From contig CAXKVV010000090.1 in assembly GCA_964058805.1 (NCBI GenBank), forward strand, positions 1 to 26,274: a DNA stretch of 26,274 bases, given 5' to 3'. This document shows positions 10,580 to 19,318 of the stretch, one piece after another (position 1 is the stretch's first letter; each line of letters begins with the position of its first letter). Source of the stretch: Schoenoplectus triqueter (Eukaryota; Streptophyta; Magnoliopsida; Poales; Cyperaceae). The translations under genes and the position numbers were made by a program. The notes under the pieces were generated by a model that worked only from the letters and a program-made list of their open reading frames with translations, was not told the DNA's origin and did not search any database.

Positions 10580-10581
10580 AC

Positions 10582-11243
10582 TGATAGCGTTCGAGCTATG
10601 AATCGTCCAAGGACACGCACACGTTCAACTATAAAATCACAACTGGAGGATACTCTCAACTCACAGCAGGATAAAAGAGGAGATAAACTCAACTCAAGAT
10701 AAACTTTTTCATAATAATTCAACAAGTGAGTTTACATTCAGAAATTAGGCTTTATATAGCCATACAACTCAACTCTAGAAACTTCCTACTAATTAATAAC
10801 TCCTTAACTATTTTTGCAAATATCAAAACACAATAAAAATAACATTAACTACTACTGTTAATTCCAAAACATAATTAAAACATAGAAAGACTCAAAGACA
10901 AGTTCCAAGAAATTAAATGCTGGCTGGCTCCTCAGTAACCACGCTCACTTGATACGAGGTTTTGACCAAGAAGACTCTGGAATCTGGAGAAACTCAAAAC
11001 ACATAAAAGATAGTCCATTTCATCATCTGATCACAGAAATTTGAATCACCCAAATCCGAGTTATTATGAGAGAGTTATGCTCAAAATACTGGCCCAGTAC
11101 GAATCTGTCCAGAAAGCTGCTGTTTCGTAAATTAATTGTAAATATGACTTGGGCCTGGTTCTTCAAACTGAGAACTGGTCCAGAACTTGCTTCCTTGATC
11201 ATGATTGTTCACCTGTAGACCTGCCATGACTTGATCGCCATCA
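10582..11243 (-). repeat. 5' LTR of Ty3 element (662 bp)
   Basis: The partner of the LTR at 6085-6746, same length with seven substitutions and no indels by my eye alignment. It carries the element promoter and directly precedes the primer-binding site. Confidence 0.97.
10751..10758 (-). promoter_or_regulatory. TATA box of the 5' LTR
   Basis: The minus strand reads CTATATAAAG about 485 bp into the 5' LTR, the expected place for the U3 promoter. R would begin some 30 bp downstream, near 10720, leaving about 140 bp of R plus U5. The transcription start is inferred. Confidence 0.6.
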
Positions 11244-11248
11244 GTATG
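11244..11248. repeat. Right target-site duplication of Ty3 element (GTATG)
   Basis: Exact copy of 6080-6084 directly after the LTR end at 11243. Confidence 0.95.
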
Positions 11249-11392
11249 GTCATGTATTTATATTTATTATTATTTTGTTTATTCTGTGATTGCGTTATTT
11301 TATTCATTTAGCCTTCCGTACGTACATCTCGTCGTGCGTACGTGGCGGGATTAAGCACCCCTAATATGTTTTATTTGTTCTGGAGTGTGACA
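11249..11392. other. Resumed right end of outer element
   Basis: Continues the sequence interrupted at 6079 and ends in GTGTGACA. It contains an imperfect inverted repeat of CGTACGTAC-type arms around 11310-11342. No gene. Confidence 0.5.
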
Positions 11393-11397
11393 GCTAT
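11393..11397. repeat. Right target-site duplication of outer element (GCTAT)
   Basis: Repeats 636-640 directly after the CA end of the outer element. Confidence 0.55.
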
Positions 11398-11610
11398 CAA
11401 CTTGACAAAGGGAGCTCACAAAGAGTTGCCTGGCACTAAATGAATGAGATTGAAGCTTTGAGATGCAAGAAATAAGCAAGGGATCAAGATGAAAGGTTGA
11501 GACTTATTTTTAGACTTGTAAAGGAAGAAGAAAGTGTAGGGTTTTGGAATGCCCAAATCCCGTTAATGCTCAAGCTACGGAAAAGACCATAGAACAAAAA
11601 TTTTATTTCT
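11398..11610. other. Flank right of the outer element, no recognised gene
   Basis: Purine-rich, low-complexity-free sequence that should be contiguous with 1-640 in the pre-insertion locus. No gene recognised. Confidence 0.35.
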
Positions 11611-11814
11611 ACTTAAGTTAGGGATTAAAGTATGTCGGATAATTACCGAGATATACAGACATTTAATCCTTTACAAAAGACAGTAAAATATTAGTTTACT
11701 TCTAACTTAAGCTTAGGGTTAAAGTGATGTGTCAGATGATTATCGAGAGATACACACCTCTTTAAACCTTTATTGATCTACTCCATGATTGATTTCTAAA
11801 ATATTAATCTACTT
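11611..11814. repeat. Two diverged tandem units of about 100 bp
   Basis: Unit 1 (11611-11701) and unit 2 (11704-11814) share, in order, CTTAAG, GGGTTAAAGT-like, GTCGGATAATTA-like, CGAGA and AAAATATTA words. The copies differ by substitutions and small insertions. Origin unknown. Confidence 0.6.
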
Positions 11815-13690
11815 AACAATTAAATAGATTAACATAAGATGTTATACCTCGCTTTCAAATTTCAATTGGAATGAAAATCGGCTTGTCTCGGAGCACCAAA
11901 CATCTGATATCTCTGTAGGTTATCCACCAGGACTGACCAGAGAGCGGCTTATTTTTTTTGCCAGAAATACCGTAAACCGCGGTTTCTCGCAAAAACACTA
12001 TTCACCCGAGAAAAAGACGAAATAGCACTATTCATGACTCGCAGTAATTCTGTTTCACAAATGTGCACAAATACCGTAACTTTCGTAAAAAACACTATTC
12101 ATCGATCCCGTGAATTCTGAAACAACCGTATACCGAGAGAGAGAAAGTAGAACTGATTTGGTGTAGCTTTCTCTCTCACCCTACCCCTCTATTTATAGAA
12201 AATGTGAGATTGACAAATTACCAAAATACCCTCATGAATAGTATGGAGGTTCCAACGTGAAAAGACCAAAATACCCTTAAAGTTCATCCAATTTACCAAA
12301 ACGCCATTGGGCTTTTTGGCCAAATTACCGAAATACCCTTGAGCTTTTGGACAAATTACCAAAATACCCTTGGAGGTCGTCATGGGCTTTTCATGGGCCT
12401 TTTTGGGCTTTTCAGATTTTGGGCTTTTTCAATTTTGGGCTTTTCTGATTTTGGGCTTTTAATTATTAATTAAGACTTTAATTATAAATGGGTTTTGGCC
12501 CATAATTCAAATCCATAATTAACATTTAAAATCCAAATCAAATATATATAATTGTCATCTACAATTATATTTTTCTCGGTTGTTGTTTCGGCGAATTTAT
12601 ACGACGTGTCCAACACGTTATAAATTCAATCTGATTTTTGCTTCTTGTCATCTCTTTGACAAATATAATTATATCATATATAATTAATTATAATCATCTT
12701 ATTATTAATTATAAATAATTTATAATTAATCAATAAGATTCTCCGATTAACTCCTATACGGTGTGACCCGACAGGATCCGTGTTATGTTGGTAAATAGAG
12801 TTAAAACTGTTTTAACTTCTATAATCATAGGAGGCATCTGGCAGAATGCACTATGACCATCCAATTACACAGATGATGATGTACTGTACAATATCATGAT
12901 CCAGTAAACTATTTACTTGTGTTTAATTCTTTTGTCTCATAGTTATCAGATCAATTTCAAGGTAGGTATGTGCCATCCTTGCAAACTTAATCTTTTCTTG
13001 ATCCTGAGTAAATTATCAAATATAATTACTCTTGTAATTATACTGCTAGCAGATAATCTTACTCTATCAAGGGGCCCAGTGATGTTATAACTCGTATAGA
13101 AATATGAGAGACAATATTATTTTTGGTAAACCATCTCTTCCTCCGCATAAGTTATGTATACCGAAGAGCTACCTTTATAGCCACCTTTTATGGATAACGT
13201 TTGATAGAAATCACACACATAAATATCTTATGTAGGAAAGATGAATACCTCATACTTTAGAATTTAATACTGAACAAAAACATTAATGACACGAACACAA
13301 TTCCATTTAATGTTTCATTCGGGGTCTATCAAATACGATGTTCCTAGAACATCTATCTATGTGATTAAAATGATAATTCTTTATCTATGATCTGTAAAAC
13401 TTGACCATCATTTAATCCACGTACTAACCTGATAACGGTTAATTAGTGTTCCTGCTAATTATCTTAGTTAGTGACTTTTAAGAGTATATTCTATATTATG
13501 AAGTTTCACAATTCCAGTCATGAATTCAGAATGATTCATAAATTCAATAATACTCAAGGAAACAAAATATCGTTTAAATATCCAATTCATGAACAAAGCT
13601 TTATATAACAAATTTATCGTATTATTGACTTTAAGATTATTACAAACTAACAGAAAGAGAATCTGATCAATTACTGTAAAATTAAGCTAA
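11815..13690 (-). other. Retroelement-like noncoding region, probably an old LTR
   Basis: No gene. A TATA-like TTTCTATAAATAG occurs on the minus strand near 12187-12199, next to pyrimidine tracts. Nearby are degenerate ACCAAAATACCC repeats and repeated TTTTGGGCTTTT words. This mix is common in plant LTRs, but I could not find terminal repeats or a target duplication, so the call is tentative. Confidence 0.3.
12214..12371. repeat. Degenerate repeats of an AAATTACCAAAATACCC unit
   Basis: About five imperfect copies of a motif of some 20 bp (AAATTACCAAAATACCCTT) start near 12214, 12268, 12290, 12323 and 12352 with uneven spacing. They are followed at about 12384-12460 by several TTTTGGGCTTTT words. 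The minus-strand translation repeats GILV-type peptides only because the DNA repeats. Confidence 0.65.
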
Positions 13691-13771
13691 GGGAGTGTGA
13701 GAACCGAGTAGTGGCAAATCAGAGACTAAATGAAAGGGATAACTGCCTCTAGGCAATTACACACGACTCAT

Positions 13772-13836
13772 GTGTAATTAAATTGTGGAATCAAAACACA
13801 AAGACTAAGTGCAATTAAATTGTGGAGTCAAATCTG
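13772..13836 (+). repeat. Duplicated promoter-proximal element, 37-bp period
   Basis: GTAATTAAATTGTGGAATCA at 13774 and GCAATTAAATTGTGGAGTCA at 13811 differ by two bases. The second copy ends about 25 bp upstream of a TATA box, so these may be duplicated cis-elements. Confidence 0.55.
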
Positions 13837-13854
13837 GTCAACCAACTCAATCTC

Positions 13855-13862
13855 TATATAAA
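13855..13862 (+). promoter_or_regulatory. Orphan TATA box with leader-like sequence
   Basis: CTCTATATAAACC is a strong plant TATA context. An A/C-rich leader (CAACAATTCAAG...) follows about 30 bp later, and a GGTGAGTG donor-like site lies at about 14072-14079. No coding sequence follows on this strand: the old gag on the other strand begins at about 14095. It may be a host promoter fragment or an LTR promoter. Confidence 0.4.
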
Positions 13863-14094
13863 CCCTCAATCCACAACAATTCAAGAATATACACAAGAAG
13901 AAGCAGTGTCTAGATAGTGCCTATTACCCCTTTGTACTACTCAAGAGCCCTAGAGAGCGGGTGATAAACCAATTGGCCAATTGATCTCAACAAGTGTTGA
14001 GAACTCGGTATACACTCATCTCCCTCACCATTAATAGTCAATTGAAGAGCTTGAAGCTACAGAGAAGAAGAAAGGTGAGTGTATTCAATGAAAT

Positions 14095-15661
14095 CTAGGA
14101 GCTTGAGATGCTTTGAATGTTTGTGTTAGCGATCATTTTATCTTTTAATGACGTAAATGTCACCTTGGTCTCGGCCTTGGCTCCTCGCTGTAGCCTGTTA
14201 CTCATAAATGTTGGCATGGTGTGTGGTGACATTCTTTCCATGTTGGACATCGATCTGAGCAAGTCTTTAAACGTGTTGACCTTTATCACGCTAAGTAAAA
14301 TGCCCATTCACCCGTCAATGTTTTTCATTATTAGATTGACGGCCTCATCTTCAGTCAATGTGCGGTCGCATTTGATGCAGAGGTTTCACCATCTGTTGAT
14401 AAAATCTATCATTGACTCCCCTTTCTTAGGTTTAGTATTTGCCGGATCGACTATGTTTATTTTGTCAGACACCATAACAAATCACGCCCTGAACGAGTCC
14501 GCTATCTCATCTCAGGTTCTTATGCTATTATTTTCTAGTGAGTAGTACCATTGAAAGGCGCTACCTACTAAGCTTTGAGGGAATTGTCTCAACAATCGTG
14601 CATCATTATCGTCCGTGTTGTCACATGAGGCTACAAAGTGGGCCAGATGTTGTTCGGGATTCAGGTCCTTGTTACCTTCCCCGGAGAAGGTCCTGATGCA
14701 AAAAATTACGTACCGCTTAGGATATTTTTCCAAGTTGTACACAGCGGGGTACAGATGTCCACAGTTTTTGACTGGAAGTATAGCATATCCACCTCTAGCT
14801 ATCTGCATTCGTTGGGCAATTATGGCTTGAATCTCTTTCCGAGATAGTCCTGTTGGTTCAGGCTCTACATCCACTACCTTATGCAGATTGAGTTTAGAAT
14901 TAACATGTTGGTTACCTTTTTCATTATTTTTAGTTTTTGGACCCCTTCTTGACGAGAGCTACTAGATTTTGGATTGAAGTTGGCGTCTTATGATTTTTAT
15001 AATGATTTTACCGCCTTAATCAACTCTTCATTTTATTTTAGTATGGTAGTTATCAGTTCCTGCTGTCTGATTAGCTCTTCATCCTGTGCCTCGATGTGGC
15101 CTTTTAATATTTTAATTTCATCGATATGCACTTTTGGGTGGACTTCATCGTCGTCTTTATTATCGAAAAGATCGGGGTTTTCATTGTTATCTTCCCCTTC
15201 TCTACTGTTACCTTCGGGATTCACTCTCTTGGGCGGTCTTCCCTTTCTACCATTATTTTTATTGGTATTGGTAACGTGGGCTTGGTTAGGTGGGGACTGG
15301 TCATCTTGTACCATATTCACCTCAGTATATGTGTATGGGTCAGTGTTGTAGCTTATACTGATGGTGTTGATGGAGAAGTATTCTTCATAATGAGCGGTTA
15401 TTCTCTTCTTCCCTTTTTGGTCGAGAGCAGTTACTTTTAAGCTATCAAGCAGTATTCTCGATCCTAATTGGCTGAATACGCTCTTTTGACCTAAACGGTT
15501 GAATACGCTTTCAAGCGGAGCGCTTTGACTGATTACCTTGCTGGGTTGGGCTTGAGACTGGTGTTTTGTTGGCTGAGAACCCTTTGTGTGTGACCTTTTT
15601 GGGCTGGGGGCAGAGACAAATGCCTGAGACTTATATTGTTGCTTTATTAGGGTTTGATTTG
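14095..15661 (-). pseudogene. Decayed Ty3-type gag
   Basis: Reading from 15661 downward, a first segment stays open to 15033. It is hydrophilic, with a VFNRLG-type repeat near 15510, a basic KKNNGRKGRPPKR-like patch and an acidic coiled-coil end. After three TAA stops the frame shifts near 14900. The capsid part then reads LSRKEIQAIIAQRM, YPKRYV, LLRQFPQSLVGSAFQWYYSL and later MIDFINRW, recognisable Retrotrans_gag features. This second part keeps one frame to 14095 but is broken by four TGA codons. No zinc knuckle, protease or RT follows, so only a gag fragment survives. It is not functional. Confidence 0.75.
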
Positions 15662-15954
15662 ATCAACAGTTAATTACTTATCAACAGTTAATGTAAATCC
15701 TGACTTGATCAGATGTTTGCAACATTGGCATCTGATCAGTCTTGTGAAATTGACTTTCAATCCATGTTCATGAAAGCAAAATCACATAGAAATTTCTTAT
15801 AGTTGACTATATCAAAATACTGACTTGACATTGACACAGTCCTTGTTGTATAGGGATTGTACTACTCCAGTTCTTATGATTTGTTCTGAGAGTTTGATGT
15901 GAGGGTTGATTCTTAGGGTTTAATCTTGACTTTTTCTTGGTCTCTGTCACTGAA

Positions 15955-16340
15955 GTGTGGGACCTACTTGTTAGTGAAGAATAATCAGATGGTCTCTCTT
16001 GAATCTCATGAGGGTCATCCACCTCGAATGAACTGGAGGTGGCAGGGATTTTATACTTCTGACCCCTGTCTAGGATTTCTTTGTGGGATTAATGCTTAAT
16101 CATTGTTTCGGCCTGATAAGATATAGTGGGTAGGCTAGGTTCACGCTGTTAGGACTATTTGTGTGAGACTGTCAGGTGGGTCCCACTTATCAGAGGAAAA
16201 ATGATCACATGGATGACACCTTAAGAGATCTTTTTTTCTTTCCTTAATCTCTTGAGTGTCATCCACTCCGACTGAACAGGGGATAGTGGGGTATTTATAC
16301 CCTTGACCTTTGCGCGAAATTTTCTTGTGGTATTAATGGA
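15955..16340. repeat. Diverged direct repeat with promoter-like content
   Basis: Unit 1 (15955-16100) and unit 2 (16173-16340) share, in order, GTGGG(A/T)CC(T/C)AC, AATCTC-TGAG-GTCATCCAC, a TATA-like site and GTGG-ATTAATG. Spacing is about 219-244 bp because unit 2 has an insertion of about 25 bp that forms a hairpin arm. Confidence 0.65.
16211..16264. repeat. Inverted repeat / hairpin within unit 2
   Basis: GGATGACACCTTAAGAGAT (16211-16229) faces ATCTCTTGAGTGTCATCC (16247-16264) across a 17-base pyrimidine-rich loop. One base is unpaired and there is about one mismatch. Confidence 0.7.
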
Positions 16341-16480
16341 CTTCTTCCGGCATTCAGCAGCGATTACTTCTGGCTGGTGGTCCCTCTCCCTTGTCTTTCT
16401 TATGATTTATCACTGATAATTGATATTTATCCTTAATTGTTCAGCTGCTTTATCCTTGAGATTTTTCAAGAGTAAACAAT

Positions 16481-16880
16481 ATATAGAGTAAAGATACCGT
16501 GAGTTTAAGTTCACGGAGTAAAGATACATCAAATCATTTTCAAATTTTAATTTATCATGCTCATTAAATTATTTATATGAAAATATTACGGGATGCAAAA
16601 ATTTGGAGCGTTTTGAGCTTTCTAAGTTAGCGTTTTTAATTTTAGAAAATGAGCTCTAAAAATAATAATAATATATTCAATGTTTGAACATCATTTTTAA
16701 AAATTAAAAACGGTGACTTAAAAAGCTCAAAACACTCCAAATTTTTATATCCCATAAGATTTCTATATAAATAATTTAATGATGATAATAAATTAAAATT
16801 TGGAGATGATTTGATATACTTTTTAAGTTAATCTCACGGAAGGCATCTATGAGGTTAAGCTCACGGTATCTTTACTATAT
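16481..16880. mobile_element. Foldback MITE-like element, about 400 bp
   Basis: The two halves are reverse complements over nearly the whole length. ATATAGAGTAAAGATACCGT at the left pairs with ACGGTATCTTTACTATAT at the right, and internal blocks (AAATTTGGAG-GTTTTGAGCTTT, ATTAAATTATTTATAT, GTTTTTAATTTT) pair in order around a centre near 16680. A subterminal near-palindrome lies at 16497-16516. There is no coding capacity. Flanks are TA-rich, so the target duplication cannot be read. I cannot name the family. Confidence 0.75.
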
Positions 16881-16894
16881 ATATATATATATAT
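16876..16894. repeat. (TA)n microsatellite
   Basis: An uninterrupted TA run at the right end of the MITE. It could be the insertion target or later slippage. Confidence 0.9.
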
Positions 16895-17640
16895 TGGTTT
16901 TATTTACTTATAAATACATATATAATACTATTTATTTATTTTTATTTGATTATTAATTTGGTTTTATCATTTTATTTGAAAATTTTAGAATTCATTTGCT
17001 TTATTTTAGCAATTTTATTGTTGTGTATTATTAGCTTTATTCATTTATTTATTTCTATATATTTGTTAATTTGTATTAAGTTATTTTGATTATTCTCTTA
17101 TTTATTATTATTATTTATTTACCCCTGAAAATTTAGGGAATTAAAAAAGTAACTTGAGACAAAAGATTTGAAAATTCGAGGAGAAATTTTAAAAGCTCAA
17201 AAAAGCTTAATTCAAATCCAGAAGTGCCAAGGAAAAAAAGAATTCATAGAAATGTTCAAAAATTAAAATTTTTAAGAAAAGAATTAAACGCCAATGCCCT
17301 AGAAATTCAAATCGAAAACCTCTTCGAAATCTAAAAATCTCAAAACTCATTTTTTATGAAAAATAAAATTCTCCAAAAAATTCTGATAATTTTTATATAT
17401 TACTTGATATTTTTAGACTTACGAAAGTCAAAGAAATTCTAAATTATCAATTAATATAATGAAAAATCAATTGATCAAGTGTTAAAAAAATAATTGGTGC
17501 TTGATTAAGGGGTAAAATGGTAAATAAAAATTATCATAATTTTTTTATATTTTGAGGAATATTTAAGCAAATTTTGGTGTAATTTGGACTAAGGTATCCT
17601 TGAAAAATAATTTAAAAGCAAAAGAAAAATAAGTAAAATT
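16895..17640. other. AT-rich intergenic sequence, nothing recognised
   Basis: A and T runs throughout, no supported open frame, no TE hallmark. Confidence 0.5.
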
Positions 17641-17643
17641 AGC

Positions 17644-17688
17644 AAATGGAGGGTTCCAATTAAAAATAAAAAATGGAGGGTTCCAATT
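17644..17688. repeat. Two 18-bp copies, 27-bp period
   Basis: AAATGGAGGGTTCCAATT occurs at 17644-17661 and 17671-17688 without differences. Confidence 0.9.
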
Positions 17689-17762
17689 TCCCAGTTGCCA
17701 CAGTAGGAATTTTTCTGAAAGGGCCTTGAACAGTAATTTAATTTCAGGAAGGGTCACGCTCT

Positions 17763-17827
17763 GATAATAAACTTAGATAAAAACAAATCATAAAATTTTT
17801 TGATAATAAACTTAGATAAAAACAAAT
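17763..17827. repeat. Two exact 26-bp copies, 39-bp period
   Basis: An identical 26-base unit starting GATAATAAACTTAGATAAAA lies at 17763-17788 and 17802-17827. Confidence 0.9.
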
Positions 17828-18034
17828 ATATTCATTGAAATTAAAAAAAAGAAAAAAATATTAAAAAGATAAATAACAAAATAAACGTCTTTCCTAAAAT
17901 AAAATAAAATAAAAAGTAAATTTTAAATAAAATAATTTCAGTTAGAAAGATAAAAATAAAAATAAGCAAAATTAAATATAGAATGAATAGAAATAAAATA
18001 AATAATAATTAAAAAATTAAAAAAAATACAAAAT

Positions 18035-18716
18035 GTGCAATAAATATAACTCTTATCTAAATTAAATAAAATTTAAATGAAAAATAAATGAAATAAATAA
18101 ATAAAACAAATAAAACATAAAATATTTTATTCTTCTTATCAAATAAAGAGAAATTAAATTTTAAAATTAAATCAACTTTCACCTAAAATAAAATAAAAAT
18201 AAAAAATATTAATTATTATTATCAATCTCTAAAATTAAATAAATTGAAATATCAATAAATAAATAAAACATAATTTTAAATAAAAAAATTATAAAAATAA
18301 ATGACTTTGTTCTTCAAATCAAATGAAAAGAAATTCAATTTCACAATTAAACCAATTTTAACCCATAAATAAAAATTCAAATAAAAATAAAAATAAAAAA
18401 TAATTACTTTCAAATTTTAAAATTAAATAAATTCAAATATCAATAAATAAAAAATATAAGTAAGAGAAATAATAATAAAAAATAAAAGACTTTTTTATTC
18501 TTATCATATAAAAAAATTCAATTTAAATTAAATCAATCTTAACCTAAAATAAAAATAAAAAATAAAAAATAATAACTCTCAACATTCAAGACTAAATAAA
18601 TTCAAATATCAAATTAATAAAGTAAAAATATAAATAAAAAAGAAATAATTATAATAAAATGAAAGACCACATCATTTTATCAAATAAAAATAAATCAAAC
18701 TCAATTCGAAATAAAA
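18035..18716. repeat. Diverged tandem array of about 180-bp AT-rich units
   Basis: About 3.8 units. The anchor (T)ATCAAAT-A-(G/A)AAATT recurs near 18140, 18320, 18505 and 18681. ACCTAAAATAAAA-type words recur near 18182, 18362 and 18543, and AAATTAAATAAATT(C/G)AAATATCAATAAAT recurs between them. Periods of about 176-185 bp match the usual plant satellite length. Low complexity makes alignment by eye uncertain, but the C/G-containing anchors stay in register. Confidence 0.6.
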
Positions 18717-18729
18717 GAAAACAATTCTT

Positions 18730-19137
18730 GATCTTGATGTTTGAGTTTGTAAGGAGCCTTAACTTAATGTGTCATATCTCGAAAATCATTCAAGTCTCTA
18801 TATGGATCGTCGAGACTTTGAATAACTAGATTTATGAATTGGCGCAACGCTTCAGATTTATAATCTAGAAGATCATTAAAGACAAGAAAGGGGCCAAATC
18901 CTATCTTTCTGATTCACCAGATCTTGATGCTGAGCGGGCAGAGTGCTTGCGTTCACATCTTGTATCTTGGAAAATTCACCCTGATCTTGATACTTGAGTT
19001 GGTAAGGAGCCTTAACTTAATATCTCGTATCTCAGAAATCATTCAGTATCTCTATATGGATCATCGAGATATTTGAATGCCTAGGTCCATGAGCTGGCAT
19101 ATCGCTTCATGTTCATGATCTAGAAGATCAGTTAAAG
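18730..19137. repeat. Direct repeat of about 152 bp, 253-bp spacing
   Basis: GATCTTGATGTTTGAGTTTG... (18730-18881) and GATCTTGATACTTGAGTTGG... (18983-19137) are alignable throughout. They share GTAAGGAGCCTTAACTTAAT, CTCTATATGGATC-TCGAGA and ATCTAGAAGATCA-TTAAAG. Partial extra copies of the CTTGATG-TGAGC segment lie at 18932 and 19171. Confidence 0.85.
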
Positions 19138-19231
19138 GCGGTCAAAATTCTCTCCGTTTTTTTTTATAATCAATCCTTGATGTTGAGCTGGCATAACACT
19201 TCAAGCTCATATATTACGTACTGACATTCAC

Positions 19232-19318
19232 ATGGTATGAGCTATCATTAATCGAGGCTCATGGTCTAAACTGTCATTAATTGAGACTTATGGTCTAAAC
19301 TGTCATTAATTGAGGTTC
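19232..19318. repeat. Three 29-bp tandem units
   Basis: Units at 19232-19260, 19261-19289 and 19290-19318 share ATGGT-T-A-CT-TCATTAAT-GAG. Units 2 and 3 are almost identical. Confidence 0.88.

Larger units (their letters stand above)
6085..11243 (-). mobile_element. Ty3-type LTR retrotransposon, near-complete but defective
   Basis: A 5159-bp element on the minus strand. Order in element orientation: 5' LTR (11243-10582), primer site, gag-protease, reverse transcriptase, RNase H, integrase, polypurine tract, 3' LTR (6746-6085). Both LTRs are 662 bp and end TG...CA, flanked by GTATG. RT before integrase places it in Ty3 (Metaviridae-type). The pol frame running into the 3' LTR and the style of the C-terminal tail recall the CRM chromovirus clade; that assignment is from memory and unproven. 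Two lesions, a TGA in protease and a deletion between RNase H and integrase, make autonomous movement unlikely. The LTRs differ at 7 of 662 sites, so the insertion is recent. Confidence 0.95.
641..11392. mobile_element. Outer LTR-type insertion, probable giant solo LTR, interrupted by a Ty3 element
   Basis: The left end begins TGTTAAACCG and the right end finishes GGAGTGTGACA, giving canonical TG...CA termini flanked by GCTAT. Without the nested element and one copy of its duplication (5164 bp), the insertion is about 5.6 kb. I see no retroviral-type coding sequence in it and no pair of long terminal repeats, so I infer a solo LTR or a noncoding large derivative. Very long LTRs are known in the Tat/Ogre group of plant Ty3 elements, but I cannot assign this one. 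Orientation is unresolved: read on the minus strand it starts TGTCACAC, a common plant LTR start. Confidence 0.5.
15662..16480 (-). other. LTR-like region upstream of the decayed gag
   Basis: Noncoding. Two diverged direct repeats at 15955-16100 and 16173-16340 each carry a minus-strand TATA-like sequence (GTATAAAATCCC near 16050; GGTATAAATACCCC near 16297). Position and promoter content suggest the remains of the 5' LTR and leader of the element whose gag decays at 14095-15661. I did not find LTR ends or a primer site. Confidence 0.4.

Noticed and set aside
12189..12383. Minus-strand frame with repeated GILV peptides
   Set aside because: The peptide repeat only reflects the DNA repeat; no start context or family.
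14117..14545. 142-codon plus-strand frame
   Set aside because: Antisense of the decayed gag, whose capsid landmarks are on the minus strand.
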